From Streptomyces sp. NL15-2K (GTDB lineage: Bacteria > Actinomycetota > Actinomycetes > Streptomycetales > Streptomycetaceae): 64,000 nt of DNA. Made by a program: the position numbers and the translations under genes. The stretch lies in contig NZ_CP130630.1 in NCBI RefSeq assembly GCF_030551255.1, positions 3,143,501-3,207,500 on the forward strand, in the 5' to 3' direction. Below the pieces are notes generated by a model, which was not told where the DNA came from, ran no database searches, and worked only from the letters and a program-made list of their open reading frames with translations. This document shows positions 35,073 through 44,340 of the stretch, one piece after another (the stretch's first letter is position 1; each line of letters starts with the position of its first letter).

Positions 35073-35252
35073 ATGCCCCGCCTCGCCCTCTACGCCCTCG
35101 CCGTCTGTGTCCTGTCCGTGGCCGCGGCGGTCGTCTCCTTCGCCCAGGGCAGCTTTCTGGGGATCGTGTGGGTGCTGCTCGCGGGCCTGTCGTCCAACAT
35201 GACCTGGTACTACGTGAAGCGGGAGAAGGCGCGGAAGTCCCTCACGGGCTGA
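35073..35252 (+). CDS. 59-aa membrane protein, unknown
   Basis: A short gene with GGAG 6 nt before ATG 35073. It encodes two hydrophobic segments (LYALAVCVLSVAAAVVSFA ~6-24; FLGIVWVLLAGLSSNMTWYY ~29-48) and a basic C-terminus KREKARKSLTG, so the N- and C-termini probably both face the cytosol. The last four codons and stop come from the first unit of a 17-bp tandem repeat. No family was recognised. Confidence 0.65.
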   Translation: MPRLALYALAVCVLSVAAAVVSFAQGSFLGIVWVLLAGLSSNMTWYYVKREKARKSLTG

Positions 35253-35305
35253 GCTCCCTCACGGGCTGAGCTCCCTCACGGGCTGAGCTCCCTCACGGGC
35301 TGACC
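35238..35305. repeat. 17-bp tandem repeat with stop codons on both strands
   Basis: Four head-to-tail copies of TCCCTCACGGGCTGAGC (the last has one change) start at 35238. The first copy supplies the end and TGA of the 59-aa gene. The last supplies the end and TGA of the M50 gene on the other strand (35293). Confidence 0.92.
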
Positions 35306-36093
35306 TGGCAGAACTCGTTCGTCCCCTGCCAGAAGCGGTACAGCTCCTGACCGCAGTACGTCTCGAACTCATGGATCCCCAGGCCGGCCAGTATCGAGTC
35401 GATCACCTCGAAGAACGCGCTGTTGATCGACGGCACCCACAGCAGCGCGAACACGAACAGCAGGCCGAAGGGCGCGAACGGCTCCACCTGGCGCTTGATG
35501 CTGTACGACAGCCAGGGCTCGATGACTCCGTAGCCGTCCAGGCCCGGCACCGGCAGGAAGTTCAGCAGCGCGGCCGTGACCTGGAGCAGGGCGAGGAAGG
35601 CGAGGGCGAACCGGAAGTCCCGCGGCACGCCGTCCAGCGCGTCCAGCCAGAACGGCGCCGTGCAGACGACCGCGAACAGGACGTTCGTCAGCGGCCCCGC
35701 CGCCGAGATCAGACTGTGCCGCCACCGGCCCTGGATCCGGCCGCGCTCGATGAAGACGGCGCCACCGGGAAGACCGATCCCGCCCATGATGACGAACAGC
35801 ACGGGGAGCACGATGCTCAGCAGGGCGTGCGTGTACTTCAACGGGTTGAGGGTGAGATAGCCCTTCGACCCGACCGAGATGTCGCCGCTGTGCAGGGCGG
35901 TGCGCGCGTGCGCGTACTCGTGCAGGCACAGGGAGACGATCCACGCGGCCGTCACGAACAGGAACACGGAGAATCCGGGCTGTTCGGCGAACCCCGTCCA
36001 GGTGGCCCAGCCCGTCACCGCCGTGACGGCGACGATCCCGATGAAGACGGGGCTGATCCGCCGGTCGCTGTGGCGGGTGGTGGCGGTGGTCAT
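35293..36093 (-). CDS. Site-2-protease-family (M50) membrane metalloprotease
   Basis: A 266-aa integral membrane protein with about six spans. The zinc motif HExxH is in SLCLHEYAHARTAL (~residue 57-70), and the third ligand lies in the family signature NFLPVPGLDGYGV (~residue 175-187). It lacks a PDZ domain, so it belongs to the compact group of S2P-like proteases that cut within membranes. Substrates are unknown. It diverges from the large regulator gene at 36243. Confidence 0.9.
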   Translation of the reverse strand: MTTATTRHSDRRISPVFIGIVAVTAVTGWATWTGFAEQPGFSVFLFVTAAWIVSLCLHEYAHARTALHSGDISVGSKGYLTLNPLKYTHALLSIVLPVLFVIMGGIGLPGGAVFIERGRIQGRWRHSLISAAGPLTNVLFAVVCTAPFWLDALDGVPRDFRFALAFLALLQVTAALLNFLPVPGLDGYGVIEPWLSYSIKRQVEPFAPFGLLFVFALLWVPSINSAFFEVIDSILAGLGIHEFETYCGQELYRFWQGTNEFCQVSP

Positions 36094-36242
36094 GGGGCTC
36101 CCTGGACACTCGTGAACACGCGGTGGGACTGCCCGACCGTACCGGGCGCGGGGGGAAAACGTCTCGCGGGTGGTCGAGGGTTCCGGCAGCACACCCCGTG
36201 TGCCTGAAACCCGGAAGCGGAGCCGGGGCGTCCCCGGAGACA

Positions 36243-39200
36243 ATGGACCTCGTGCGCTACCGCATCCTCGGCACCACCCAGGCACTCCGCCCCGACGGCA
36301 CGCCCGTTCCGGTCGGCGGGGCGCGGCTGCGCGCGCTGCTGACCGTGCTCGCGCTGCGAGCCGGCCGGACCGTGCCCGCAGGGCTCCTGGTGGACGAGGT
36401 GTGGGACGGCGACCCGCCCGCCGACGCCACGGGCGCGCTCCAGGCACTCGTCGGACGGCTGCGCCGGGCGCTCGGCGCGGACGCGGTCGCCTCGGTGGAC
36501 GGCGGCTACCGCCTCGCCGCCGCGCCCGACGACGTCGACCTGCACCGTTTCGAGCGGCTGGTCGGCGAGGGCCTGCGCGCGCTGGCCGACGGCGACCCCG
36601 CCAAGGCGGCCGTCGTCCTCGACGACGCCCTCGCCCTGTGGCGCGGCCCGGCCCTCGCCGACCTGCCCGACCGCACCGCCGAGGCGGCCCGCCTGCGGAC
36701 CCGGCACCTCGACGTGCTGCGCGCCCGCCACACCGCCGCGCTCGCCCTCGGCCACGCCGAACAGTCCCTGCCCGAGCTGACCGCCCTGTGCGACACCCAC
36801 CCGCTGGACGAGCCCCTCCAGGCCCTGCGCCTGCGCGCCCTGCGCGACGCGGGCCGCACGGCGGAAGCGCTGGCCGCCTACGAGGACGTACGACAGCTCC
36901 TGGCGGACCGGCTGGGTTCTGATCCGGGCCCGGAACTGCGTGGTCTGCACGATGAGTTGCTGAACGCCGGTGAGACACCTGCCCCCAGGCCGCGGCAGGC
37001 CTCCGACTCCCCACCCCCCAGCAACCTCCGCGCCCGCCTCACCTCCTTCGTCGGTCGCGAAGCCGATATCGAGGCCATCCGGGGGGACCTCGCCGCCGCC
37101 CGGCTCGTCACGTTGATCGGTCCCGGCGGGGCCGGGAAGACGCGGCTGTCCCAGGAGGCCGCGGAGGCCGTGCGGTACGCGGCTCGGGACGGACTGTGGC
37201 TGGCCGAGCTCGCTCCCGTCGACGACCCGGACGCCGTACCGGAGGCGGTGCTCACCGCCGTCGGCGCCCGGGAGACCGTGCTGTACGGCGCCGGTGCCGA
37301 GGCGATGCGGGCCGGGGCCGACCGGCACGACGACCCCGTCGAGCGGCTCGCCGAGCACTGCGGCAGCCGCCGTATGCTGCTGATCCTCGACAACTGCGAG
37401 CACGTCGTCGACGCCGCCGCCCGGCTCGTCGAGGAGCTCCTGGAGCGCTGCCCCGGCCTGACGGTGCTGGCCACCAGCCGTGAACCCCTCGGCGTGCCGG
37501 GGGAGTTGCTGCGGCCCGTGGAGCCGCTGCCCGAACCCGTCGCGCTGCGGCTGCTCACCGACCGGGGTGCGGCGGCCCGGCCCGGCTTCCGGGTGGAGGA
37601 CGATCCGGACGCGTGTGCCGAGATCTGCCGGCGCCTCGACGGACTGCCCCTCGGCATCGAGCTCGCCGCCGCCCGTCTGCGCATGCTGACCCCACGCCAG
37701 ATCGCCGACCGGCTCGACGACCGCTTCCGCCTGCTGACCTCCGGCAGCCGTACCGTCCTGCCCCGCCAGCAGACGCTCAGGGCCGTCGTCGACTGGTCCT
37801 GGGAGCTGCTGGACGTGGACGAACGGGACGTGCTGCGGCGGCTGTCCGTGTTCGCCGGCGGCAGCGACCTCGCCGCCGCCGAGGCCGTGTGCGGTCCGGC
37901 CGCCTTCGACGCGCTCGGCTCGCTCGTCGACAAGTCCCTGGTGGTCGCGGCCCCTTCGGGGGACGGCGAGATGCGCTACCGGCTCCTGGAGACCGTCGCC
38001 GAGTACGCGGGCGAACGGCTCGACGAGGCCGGGCAGCGCGCGGACGCCGAGCGCGCGCATCTGACGTACTACCGCGAACTCGCCCGCACCACTGAACCGT
38101 TGCTGCGCGGCTCGAGCCAGCTCGCCGCCATCGGGCGGCTCGAGCGCGAGGCCGAGAACATCCGCGCGGCGCTGCAACGCGCCGTCGCCGCGCGCGACGA
38201 GCAGGAGGTGCTGTGCCTGGTGCTGTCCATGGCCTGGTACTGGCAGATGCGCGACCTGCGCCTGATAGCCCGCACCTGGTCCCGCGAGGCGCAGACCCTC
38301 GGCCCCGACCCCTTCGTCCCGCCCGTGCGCCGCGCCGCGCCGCTGTGGGAGCGCTGCACGGACACCCCGCCCCCGTGGACCGGCGAGGTCCTCGAAGAGG
38401 CCCGGCGCGGTGTCCACCTCGTCCATCTCGCCTGCATGGACACCGAGTTGAATGCCTGGCAGACCCCACCGGCGCAGCAGAAGCTGCGCGCCATCGCGGA
38501 GACCTACGAGCCGGGGATGCCGCAGACCTGCCGTATGCCCGGCTCCCTGTGGTTCTTCGCCGTCATGCTCACCGGCGACATGGACCGGGTACGCCGGATC
38601 GTCGAGGCCACCGTCGACACCTCCCGCGGCGCGTCCGGCTTCGAGTGGGAGCTCGCCGCCGGTCTCCAGATGCGCGCCAACCTGCTCGCCAACCGCTCCG
38701 ACTGGGCGGGCGACGCGGCCCGCGACGCCGACGAGTCGCTGGAGATCTACCGCCGCCTCGAGGACCTCTGGGGCACCGCCGAGGCGCTCTCCGCCCGCGC
38801 GGAGGCCCATGAACGCAAGGGCGAGTACGGGCTCGCCGCCGCCGACTACGAGGCGGCGATGGGATACGCCGAACGCCTCGGCGCCCGCGCCCAGGTGGCG
38901 GTGCTCGCCGCCCGCCTGGGCAACGCGCTGCTGGACGGCGGCGAGTCGGAGCGGGGGGAGCGGCTGCTGCGCGAGGTGATCGACCGCAAGGACGGCTCGG
39001 GCCAGGAGGCGATGCCCGCCGCCCGGCTCTACCTCGCCGGCCGGCTCGGCATGACCGACCGGATTCCCGAGGCACGCGAGCAACTCCGGCTGCTGCGCGA
39101 GGAGTTCAAGATCGCCTACTTCGTCGTCTTCGACGCCTTCATCCTCTGCGGGGAGGCCTGGCTGGACGCCGCCGAAGGCCGCCACGAGGACTGCCTGAAC

Positions 39201-39518
39201 CGGATCCGGCGGGCGCTGGAACAGGCCGACGACCCACTGGCCATGGCCATCGCCCCGCACATGCGCGCCTCGTACCTGACCATCGCGGCGATCGCCCTCG
39301 CCGGCATCGACGGCGGCAGCCGCGCCCGCGACGCCGCCCGGTGCCTCGGCGCCGCCGACAGGATGCTGCCGCGCGGCCATGCCGCGATGGGCATGGAGCG
39401 CGACGCACGCGACCGAGCCGTGGCGAGCGTGCGCGCCGCGCTCGACGACGACGTCTACGAGGCGGCGTACGCGGAGGGCGGCGGCCTCTCCATCGAGGAG
39501 GCCGCCGCCCTGGTCTGA
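36243..39518 (+). CDS. AfsR/SARP-family regulator with BTAD, NB-ARC-like ATPase and TPR domains
   Basis: A 1091-aa transcriptional regulator. An OmpR-type winged helix (~residues 1-90, YRILGTTQALRPDGTPVPVG) is followed by the bacterial transcriptional activation domain (~95-240, VDLHRFERLVGEGLRALADG). A STAND-type ATPase comes next, with Walker A GPGGAGKTRL (~residue 298) and Walker B RMLLILDNCEH (~375). Helical TPR-like repeats fill ~residues 600-1090. Such regulators switch on secondary-metabolite or transport genes in response to ATP. It is convergent with the ABC exporter genes, so direct coupling with them is only possible, not shown. Confidence 0.92.
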   Translation: MDLVRYRILGTTQALRPDGTPVPVGGARLRALLTVLALRAGRTVPAGLLVDEVWDGDPPADATGALQALVGRLRRALGADAVASVDGGYRLAAAPDDVDLHRFERLVGEGLRALADGDPAKAAVVLDDALALWRGPALADLPDRTAEAARLRTRHLDVLRARHTAALALGHAEQSLPELTALCDTHPLDEPLQALRLRALRDAGRTAEALAAYEDVRQLLADRLGSDPGPELRGLHDELLNAGETPAPRPRQASDSPPPSNLRARLTSFVGREADIEAIRGDLAAARLVTLIGPGGAGKTRLSQEAAEAVRYAARDGLWLAELAPVDDPDAVPEAVLTAVGARETVLYGAGAEAMRAGADRHDDPVERLAEHCGSRRMLLILDNCEHVVDAAARLVEELLERCPGLTVLATSREPLGVPGELLRPVEPLPEPVALRLLTDRGAAARPGFRVEDDPDACAEICRRLDGLPLGIELAAARLRMLTPRQIADRLDDRFRLLTSGSRTVLPRQQTLRAVVDWSWELLDVDERDVLRRLSVFAGGSDLAAAEAVCGPAAFDALGSLVDKSLVVAAPSGDGEMRYRLLETVAEYAGERLDEAGQRADAERAHLTYYRELARTTEPLLRGSSQLAAIGRLEREAENIRAALQRAVAARDEQEVLCLVLSMAWYWQMRDLRLIARTWSREAQTLGPDPFVPPVRRAAPLWERCTDTPPPWTGEVLEEARRGVHLVHLACMDTELNAWQTPPAQQKLRAIAETYEPGMPQTCRMPGSLWFFAVMLTGDMDRVRRIVEATVDTSRGASGFEWELAAGLQMRANLLANRSDWAGDAARDADESLEIYRRLEDLWGTAEALSARAEAHERKGEYGLAAADYEAAMGYAERLGARAQVAVLAARLGNALLDGGESERGERLLREVIDRKDGSGQEAMPAARLYLAGRLGMTDRIPEAREQLRLLREEFKIAYFVVFDAFILCGEAWLDAAEGRHEDCLNRIRRALEQADDPLAMAIAPHMRASYLTIAAIALAGIDGGSRARDAARCLGAADRMLPRGHAAMGMERDARDRAVASVRAALDDDVYEAAYAEGGGLSIEEAAALV

Positions 39519-39548
39519 CGCGTACCGGCCGCGCGAGTGCCGTGTGCG

Positions 39549-40370
39549 TCAGCTCTTCGTACGGAACTTGTGGATCGCGACCGGCGCCATGACCGCCGTG
39601 ATGGCCACCGACCAGGCGACGGTCACCCACAGGTCGTGCGCGACGGGGCCGCCCACCATCAGACCGCGGGCCGAGTCCGCCAGCGTGGACAGCGGGTTGT
39701 AGTCGGTGAACGCCTGCAGCCAGCCCGGCATCGACGCCGTCGGGGCGAAGATCGACGAGCCGAACTGCAGCGGGAACAGCACCATGAAGCCCATCGCCTG
39801 CACGGACTGCGCGTTCTTCAGGATCACACCCAGGGTGAGGAACACCCACATGATCGACGAGGCGAACAGCGCGGACAGGCCCACCGTGGCGAACAGTCCC
39901 GGCCAGTTGGTGATGTCGAATCCGACCGCGACGGCGACGATCATCAGCACGGTCGTCGCGAACAGCATCCGCGCCAGCTCCACCGTGATCTTCGCGAACA
40001 GCACCGAACCGCGCCCGATCGGCAGGGACCGGAAGCGGTCCATGACGCCGGAGTTGAAGTCCTGGCTGAAGCCGGTGCCGACGCCCTGGGACAGCGTCAT
40101 GCTCATCATCGCGATCATGCCGGGGATCACGTACTGCACGTACCCGTCCTGCCCGCCGCCGAGCGCCTGCCCGATCGAGCCGCCGAAGACGTACACGAAC
40201 AGCAGGGTGAAGACGATCGGCATCAGCAGCGCGTCGAACATCGACTCGGGGTCCTGGCGGATCCACAGCAGGTTGCGGCGGATGAGCGCGCCGGTGTGCC
40301 GCAGATGCCCGCGCAGCGGGATCCGGGCGTCGTCCTTGAGATCGGTGACGGTTGCGGTGGCGGCGCTCAT
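39549..40370 (-). CDS. ABC-2 type exporter permease (DrrB-like)
   Basis: A 273-aa membrane protein with six spans (LMPIVFTLLFVYVFGGSIGQ first; ITNWPGLFATVGLSALFASS, SVQAMGFMVLFPLQFGSSIF later), matching the daunorubicin-type DrrB permeases. It starts at an ATGA overlap with the ATPase stop, so the two are translationally coupled. It probably exports a hydrophobic compound with its partner. Confidence 0.92.
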   Translation of the reverse strand: MSAATATVTDLKDDARIPLRGHLRHTGALIRRNLLWIRQDPESMFDALLMPIVFTLLFVYVFGGSIGQALGGGQDGYVQYVIPGMIAMMSMTLSQGVGTGFSQDFNSGVMDRFRSLPIGRGSVLFAKITVELARMLFATTVLMIVAVAVGFDITNWPGLFATVGLSALFASSIMWVFLTLGVILKNAQSVQAMGFMVLFPLQFGSSIFAPTASMPGWLQAFTDYNPLSTLADSARGLMVGGPVAHDLWVTVAWSVAITAVMAPVAIHKFRTKS

Positions 40371-41392
40371 ACGGCGACCTCCTGGCGGTCGTCGGCCGGC
40401 GCGGCATCCTGGGGGGCACTGGCGCGGTGGCCGGTGAGCGACAGGAACACCTCGTCGAGACTGGGCAGTTCGGTGGTGATGGAGGAGAGCGTGATGCCAC
40501 GCGCGGTGACGGCGCCGACCACGGCGGTCAGCTGCTCGTCGCTGAGGATGGGGACCAGTACGGCACCCCGCTCGGCGTCCACGGTGGTGGTGGCGAGCCC
40601 GGTGATGCCGAGCTCGTCGAGAGCGGTGGCGAGCGGCCGCAGCTGCACCGGGTCGGCCGGCCGGACACGCAGCGTCCGCCCGCCGACCTTCGCCTTCAGC
40701 TCCTCGATGGCGCCGCCCGCGATGACCTTGCCGCGGTCGACCACGGTCAGCTCGGAGGCGAGCTGCTCGGCCTCCTCCATGTACTGGGTGGTCAGCAGCA
40801 CGGTCACGCCCTCGCCGACCATCCGCTTGACCTCGTCCCACACCTCGTTGCGGGTGCGCGGGTCCAGGCCGGTGGTGGGTTCGTCGAGGAAGAGGACGGC
40901 GGGCCGGCCCATCATCGAGGCGGCCAGGTCCAGCCGCCGTCGCATACCGCCGGAGTACGTCGCCGCCGGGCGCTTGGCCGCCTCGGTGAGCGAGAACCGC
41001 TCCAGCAACTCGTCGGCCCGCGTGCGGGCCTCCTTGCGGGGCAGGTCGAGCAGCCGGCCGATCATGTAGAGGTTCTCCCAGCCGGGGAGCTTCTCGTCCA
41101 CGGAGGCGTACTGCCCGGTGAGCCCGATCACCCGGCGCAGCTGCCGGGGCTGCCGTACGGCGTCGTAGCCGGCGACGGTCGCCTGCCCGGCGTCGGGACG
41201 GATCAGGGTGGACAGGATCCGCACGAGGGTGGTCTTCCCGGCGCCGTTCGGCCCGAGCACCCCCATCACGGTGCCCTCCCGCACCTCCAGGTCGACCCCG
41301 TCCAGTGCCTTGGTCTCCCCGTAGTGCTTGACCAGCCCCCGCACGGTGACGGCGGCACTCCCGCCGTTGGGGTTCTTGTCGATTCGCGTCAT
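40367..41392 (-). CDS. ABC exporter ATPase (DrrA-like)
   Basis: A 341-aa ATPase. Walker A is GPNGAGKTTL, the ABC signature is YSGGMRRRLDL, Walker B is AVLFLDEPTTGLDPRTR, and the H-loop region reads LLTTQYMEEAEQL. The C-terminal ~100 residues form the DrrA extension (VPILSDEQLTAVVGAVTARG ... LPSLDEVFLSLTGH). DrrAB pairs give self-resistance to antibiotics; no biosynthetic genes are visible here, so the substrate is open. Confidence 0.94.
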   Translation of the reverse strand: MTRIDKNPNGGSAAVTVRGLVKHYGETKALDGVDLEVREGTVMGVLGPNGAGKTTLVRILSTLIRPDAGQATVAGYDAVRQPRQLRRVIGLTGQYASVDEKLPGWENLYMIGRLLDLPRKEARTRADELLERFSLTEAAKRPAATYSGGMRRRLDLAASMMGRPAVLFLDEPTTGLDPRTRNEVWDEVKRMVGEGVTVLLTTQYMEEAEQLASELTVVDRGKVIAGGAIEELKAKVGGRTLRVRPADPVQLRPLATALDELGITGLATTTVDAERGAVLVPILSDEQLTAVVGAVTARGITLSSITTELPSLDEVFLSLTGHRASAPQDAAPADDRQEVAV

Positions 41393-41436
41393 GCCCACGA
41401 CGATGCCAGTCCCCACCGACAAACCACCGACAGACC

Positions 41437-41478
41437 ACCGACAGCCCCCTACAGACGACCGACAGCCGCCTACAGACG
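41437..41478. repeat. 21-bp tandem repeat upstream of the ABC ATPase
   Basis: Two adjacent 21-bp copies (41437-41457 and 41458-41478; ACCGACAGCC then C or G, then CCTACAGACG) lie between the panB terminator and the drrA-like start. Shorter CACCGACA copies precede them. They may be operator repeats or slippage. Confidence 0.75.
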
Positions 41479-41483
41479 GGCAA

Positions 41484-41515
41484 CAGCCCGCCGACGGGGG
41501 AAGATCGGCGGGCTG
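41484..41515 (-). terminator. Terminator after panB
   Basis: Perfect 11-bp arms (41484-41494 CAGCCCGCCGA; 41505-41515) with a 10-nt loop, starting 29 nt beyond the panB stop. Confidence 0.85.
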
Positions 41516-41543
41516 CCTTGGTGCCGCAATGGCTCAGCTCGGC

Positions 41544-42419
41544 TCAGTGAACCGAGTGCTCCTCCAGCGGGAACGTTCCGCCCACCACGTCCTCCGCGAA
41601 CGCCTTCGCCGCGTTGCCCATGACCTCACGCAGATCGGCGTACTGCTTCACGAACTTCGGCACCCGACCACCGGTCAGCCCCAGCATGTCGGTCCACACC
41701 AACACCTGCGCATCCGTCTGGGGCCCGGCTCCGATGCCCACCGTCGGAATGTGCAGCACCCGCGTCACCTCGGCCGCCAGCTCCGCGGGAACCAACTCGA
41801 GCACCACCGCGAACGCCCCCGCGTCCTGCACGGCCTTCGCGTCCCGCAGCAGCTGCGCCGCCGCCTCCTCGCCACGGCCCTGGACGCGGTAGCCCATGGC
41901 GTTCACCGACTGCGGCGTCAGCCCGATGTGCGCCATGACCGGGATGCCGGACTCCACCAGCAGCTCGATCTGCCGATGCGAGCGCTCGCCGCCCTCCAGC
42001 TTCACGGCCCCGACTCCGGCCTCCTTCACCAGCCGGGTCGCCGACCGCAGCGCCTGCACGGGGCCCTCCTGGTACGACCCGAAGGGCAGGTCGCCGACGA
42101 TCAGCGCACGGCTCGTGCCCCGTACGACCGCCGCCGACAGCATGGTCATCTCGTCGAGGGTGACGGGCACGGTGGTCTCGTACCCGAGGTGGCAGTTGCC
42201 CGCCGAGTCCCCGACGAGCATGACCGGGATCCCGGCCTCGTCGAAGACGGACGCGGTCATCGCGTCGTACGCGGTGAGCATGGGCCACTTCTCGCCCCGC
42301 TCCTTGGCGGCGGCGATGTCGCGAACGGTGATACGGCGGGTGCCCTTGCCCCCGTACAGCGTCTTGCTGCCGTCGGAGGTCTTCTGCTGCGCAGGCTGGG
42401 CAGCCGAAAGCTGCGTCAT
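41544..42419 (-). CDS. panB: 3-methyl-2-oxobutanoate hydroxymethyltransferase
   Basis: A 291-aa enzyme that makes ketopantoate from alpha-ketoisovalerate and methylene-tetrahydrofolate, the first step to pantothenate and CoA. Active-site segments are visible: [17 protein letters not shown] with [11 protein letters not shown] (metal Asp), [10 protein letters not shown] (Asp), VKLEGG (Lys/Glu) and [21 protein letters not shown] 42419 has GGAG upstream; the ~25-residue N-terminal extension is normal for actinobacteria. Confidence 0.95.
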   Translation of the reverse strand: MTQLSAAQPAQQKTSDGSKTLYGGKGTRRITVRDIAAAKERGEKWPMLTAYDAMTASVFDEAGIPVMLVGDSAGNCHLGYETTVPVTLDEMTMLSAAVVRGTSRALIVGDLPFGSYQEGPVQALRSATRLVKEAGVGAVKLEGGERSHRQIELLVESGIPVMAHIGLTPQSVNAMGYRVQGRGEEAAAQLLRDAKAVQDAGAFAVVLELVPAELAAEVTRVLHIPTVGIGAGPQTDAQVLVWTDMLGLTGGRVPKFVKQYADLREVMGNAAKAFAEDVVGGTFPLEEHSVH

Positions 42420-42626
42420 TGCAACGGCTCCTTCGTCATCTCGAGGCGCCCTGACGGCGTCCCCGGACCATCTCCATGGTGGCACCTCGTGCTACACGCG
42501 GCCAGACCGGGTGGGGGACCGATGGCGGACCGAGGGGGGACTTCCGTCACGTGCCCACGTGCGACTTGAGCCTGACGTACGACTTGTGCCCTAGGTCCGT
42601 AGTTAAGACCTGGGTAAAAGAATTTC

Positions 42627-42647
42627 GATACGAGACGGTTCCGTATC
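42627..42647 (+). promoter_or_regulatory. Palindromic TetR-type operator before the MFS gene
   Basis: GATACG (42627-42632) and CGTATC (42642-42647) form a 21-bp palindrome, 23 bp upstream of the exporter start. The spacing fits control by the TetR gene that follows the exporter. Confidence 0.6.
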
Positions 42648-42670
42648 TGAAGCCCCCTACGCTCGACGGC

Positions 42671-44266
42671 ATGACTACTCCTGCCGACCGCGCCCTCGAC
42701 GGCCCCCGGATACCGGAGGCGGTGCACCGGCGCCGATGGGCGATCCTCGGCGTCCTGATGCTGAGTCTGCTGATCGTGGTGCTCGACAACTCGATCCTGA
42801 ACGTCGCCATCAAGACGATCTCGACCCCCGCCCCGACCGGCCTGGGCGCCACCCAGAGCGAGCTGGAGTGGGCCATCAACGCCTACACCCTGGTCTTCGC
42901 GGGGCTCCTCTTCAGCGCCGGTCTCCTCGGCGACCGGCTCGGCCGCAAGAGGATCCTGATCGGCGGACTCGTCGTGTTCGGCATCGGCTCCGCCCTCGCC
43001 GCCTTCTCCGGCTCGCCGGGCGAACTCATCGCCTTCCGCGCGGTGATGGGCTTCGGCGCCGCCTTCGTGATGCCGGCCACCCTCGCCGTCCTGATGAACG
43101 TCTTCGAGCGTGAGGAGCAGCCGAAGGCCATCGGCATCTGGGCCGGCGGCGTCGGACTCGCCATCGCCATCGGCCCGATCACCGGCGGCGTCCTGCTCGA
43201 CCACTTCTGGTGGGGCTCGGTCTTCCTCATCAACGTGCCGATCGTGCTGCTCGCCCTCGCCCTGATGCTGTGGCTGGTGCCCGACTCCCGCGACCCGAAC
43301 CCCGGCCGCATCGACCCGATCGGTGTCGTGCTGTCCGTCGTGGGTCTGGTCCTGCTCGTCTACGGCATCATCCGCGGCGGCGAGCTGGCCGACTTCACCG
43401 ATCCCACCGTGCTGGGAACCATCGCCGCCGGTCTCGCCGTCCTCGTCGCCTTCGTCGTGTTCGAGAAGCGCAGCACCCATCCGTCCATCGACGTCACCTA
43501 CTTCAAGAACAAGGTCTTCTCGGCCGCGATCGCCGCCATCGCGCTGGTCTTCTTCGCGCTGATGGGCGTGACCTTCTTCGCGGTCTTCTACACCCAGAGC
43601 GTGCGCGGCTACTCGCCGTTCGAGACCGGTCTGCTGATGCTGCCGCTGGCCGCCGCCCAGCTGATCTTCGCGCCGCGCGCCCGGCTGCTCGTCGACCGCT
43701 TCGGCTACAAGGCCACCACCACGGCCGGCATGGTGATCGTCGCCGCGATGCTGGCCGCGTTCGCCACGCTGGAGGCGGACACCCCGATCTGGCACCTCGA
43801 AGTCATCTTCTTCCTCATGGGCACCGGCATGGCGCACATCATGACGCCGGTCAGCGTCGTCATCATGCAGGCCCTGCCCCGCGAGAAGGCCGGCTCCGCC
43901 TCCGCGCTCAGCAACACCTTCCGCCAGGTCGGCGGCGCGCTCGGCATCGCCGTACTGGGCTCGGTGCTCTCCACGGCCTACCGCGGGGGCATCGAGGACA
44001 AGCTCGGCCCACTGCCCGCCGACCTGCGCCACACCGCGGGCGAGTCCATCGAGTCGACCCTCGGCGTCGCCGCGAAGCTGGGCCCCGAGGGCAAGGCGCT
44101 CGTCGGCCCCGCCCACGACGCGTTCCTGCACGCGATGCACGTCACCGCGCTGTGGGGAGCGGGCGTGGCGGTGCTCGGCGCGATCGTCGTGGCCCTCTGT
44201 CTGCCGGGCAAGGTGGCGACGCCTCAGCGGGCCGAGAAGGAACAGGAGTTGGTGACGGCGGAGTAG
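42671..44266 (+). CDS. DHA2-family MFS multidrug exporter (EmrB/QacA type)
   Basis: A 531-aa protein with 14 predicted spans. DHA2 signatures include the motif-D region [15 protein letters not shown] in TM1, [13 protein letters not shown] (motif A) and [20 protein letters not shown] (antiporter motif C). It exports drugs with proton exchange. It lies just upstream of a TetR gene on the same strand and behind a palindromic operator, the common repressor-exporter arrangement. Confidence 0.93.
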   Translation: MTTPADRALDGPRIPEAVHRRRWAILGVLMLSLLIVVLDNSILNVAIKTISTPAPTGLGATQSELEWAINAYTLVFAGLLFSAGLLGDRLGRKRILIGGLVVFGIGSALAAFSGSPGELIAFRAVMGFGAAFVMPATLAVLMNVFEREEQPKAIGIWAGGVGLAIAIGPITGGVLLDHFWWGSVFLINVPIVLLALALMLWLVPDSRDPNPGRIDPIGVVLSVVGLVLLVYGIIRGGELADFTDPTVLGTIAAGLAVLVAFVVFEKRSTHPSIDVTYFKNKVFSAAIAAIALVFFALMGVTFFAVFYTQSVRGYSPFETGLLMLPLAAAQLIFAPRARLLVDRFGYKATTTAGMVIVAAMLAAFATLEADTPIWHLEVIFFLMGTGMAHIMTPVSVVIMQALPREKAGSASALSNTFRQVGGALGIAVLGSVLSTAYRGGIEDKLGPLPADLRHTAGESIESTLGVAAKLGPEGKALVGPAHDAFLHAMHVTALWGAGVAVLGAIVVALCLPGKVATPQRAEKEQELVTAE

Positions 44267-44340
44267 GAGTGGTGGACAAGGCGGAAACGCAGTCGTGGAC
44301 CAGGCAGAATCGTCCCAGCCCACGGAAAGGACGGAGCGAC

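Noticed and set aside
36090..39380. 1096-codon open frame antisense to the SARP-type regulator
   Set aside because: It is an antisense shadow of a GC-rich gene: no ribosome site, Gly/Arg/Ala-rich composition and no domains, while the opposite strand has clear motifs.
39515..39552. Inverted repeat CTGACGC/GCGTCAG covering both stops between the SARP and permease genes
   Set aside because: Only 7-bp arms and a 24-nt loop; too weak to call a terminator.
42416..44323. 635-codon open frame antisense to the DHA2 exporter
   Set aside because: Low-complexity His/Asp/Glu/Gln composition typical of reverse-strand readings of membrane-protein genes.
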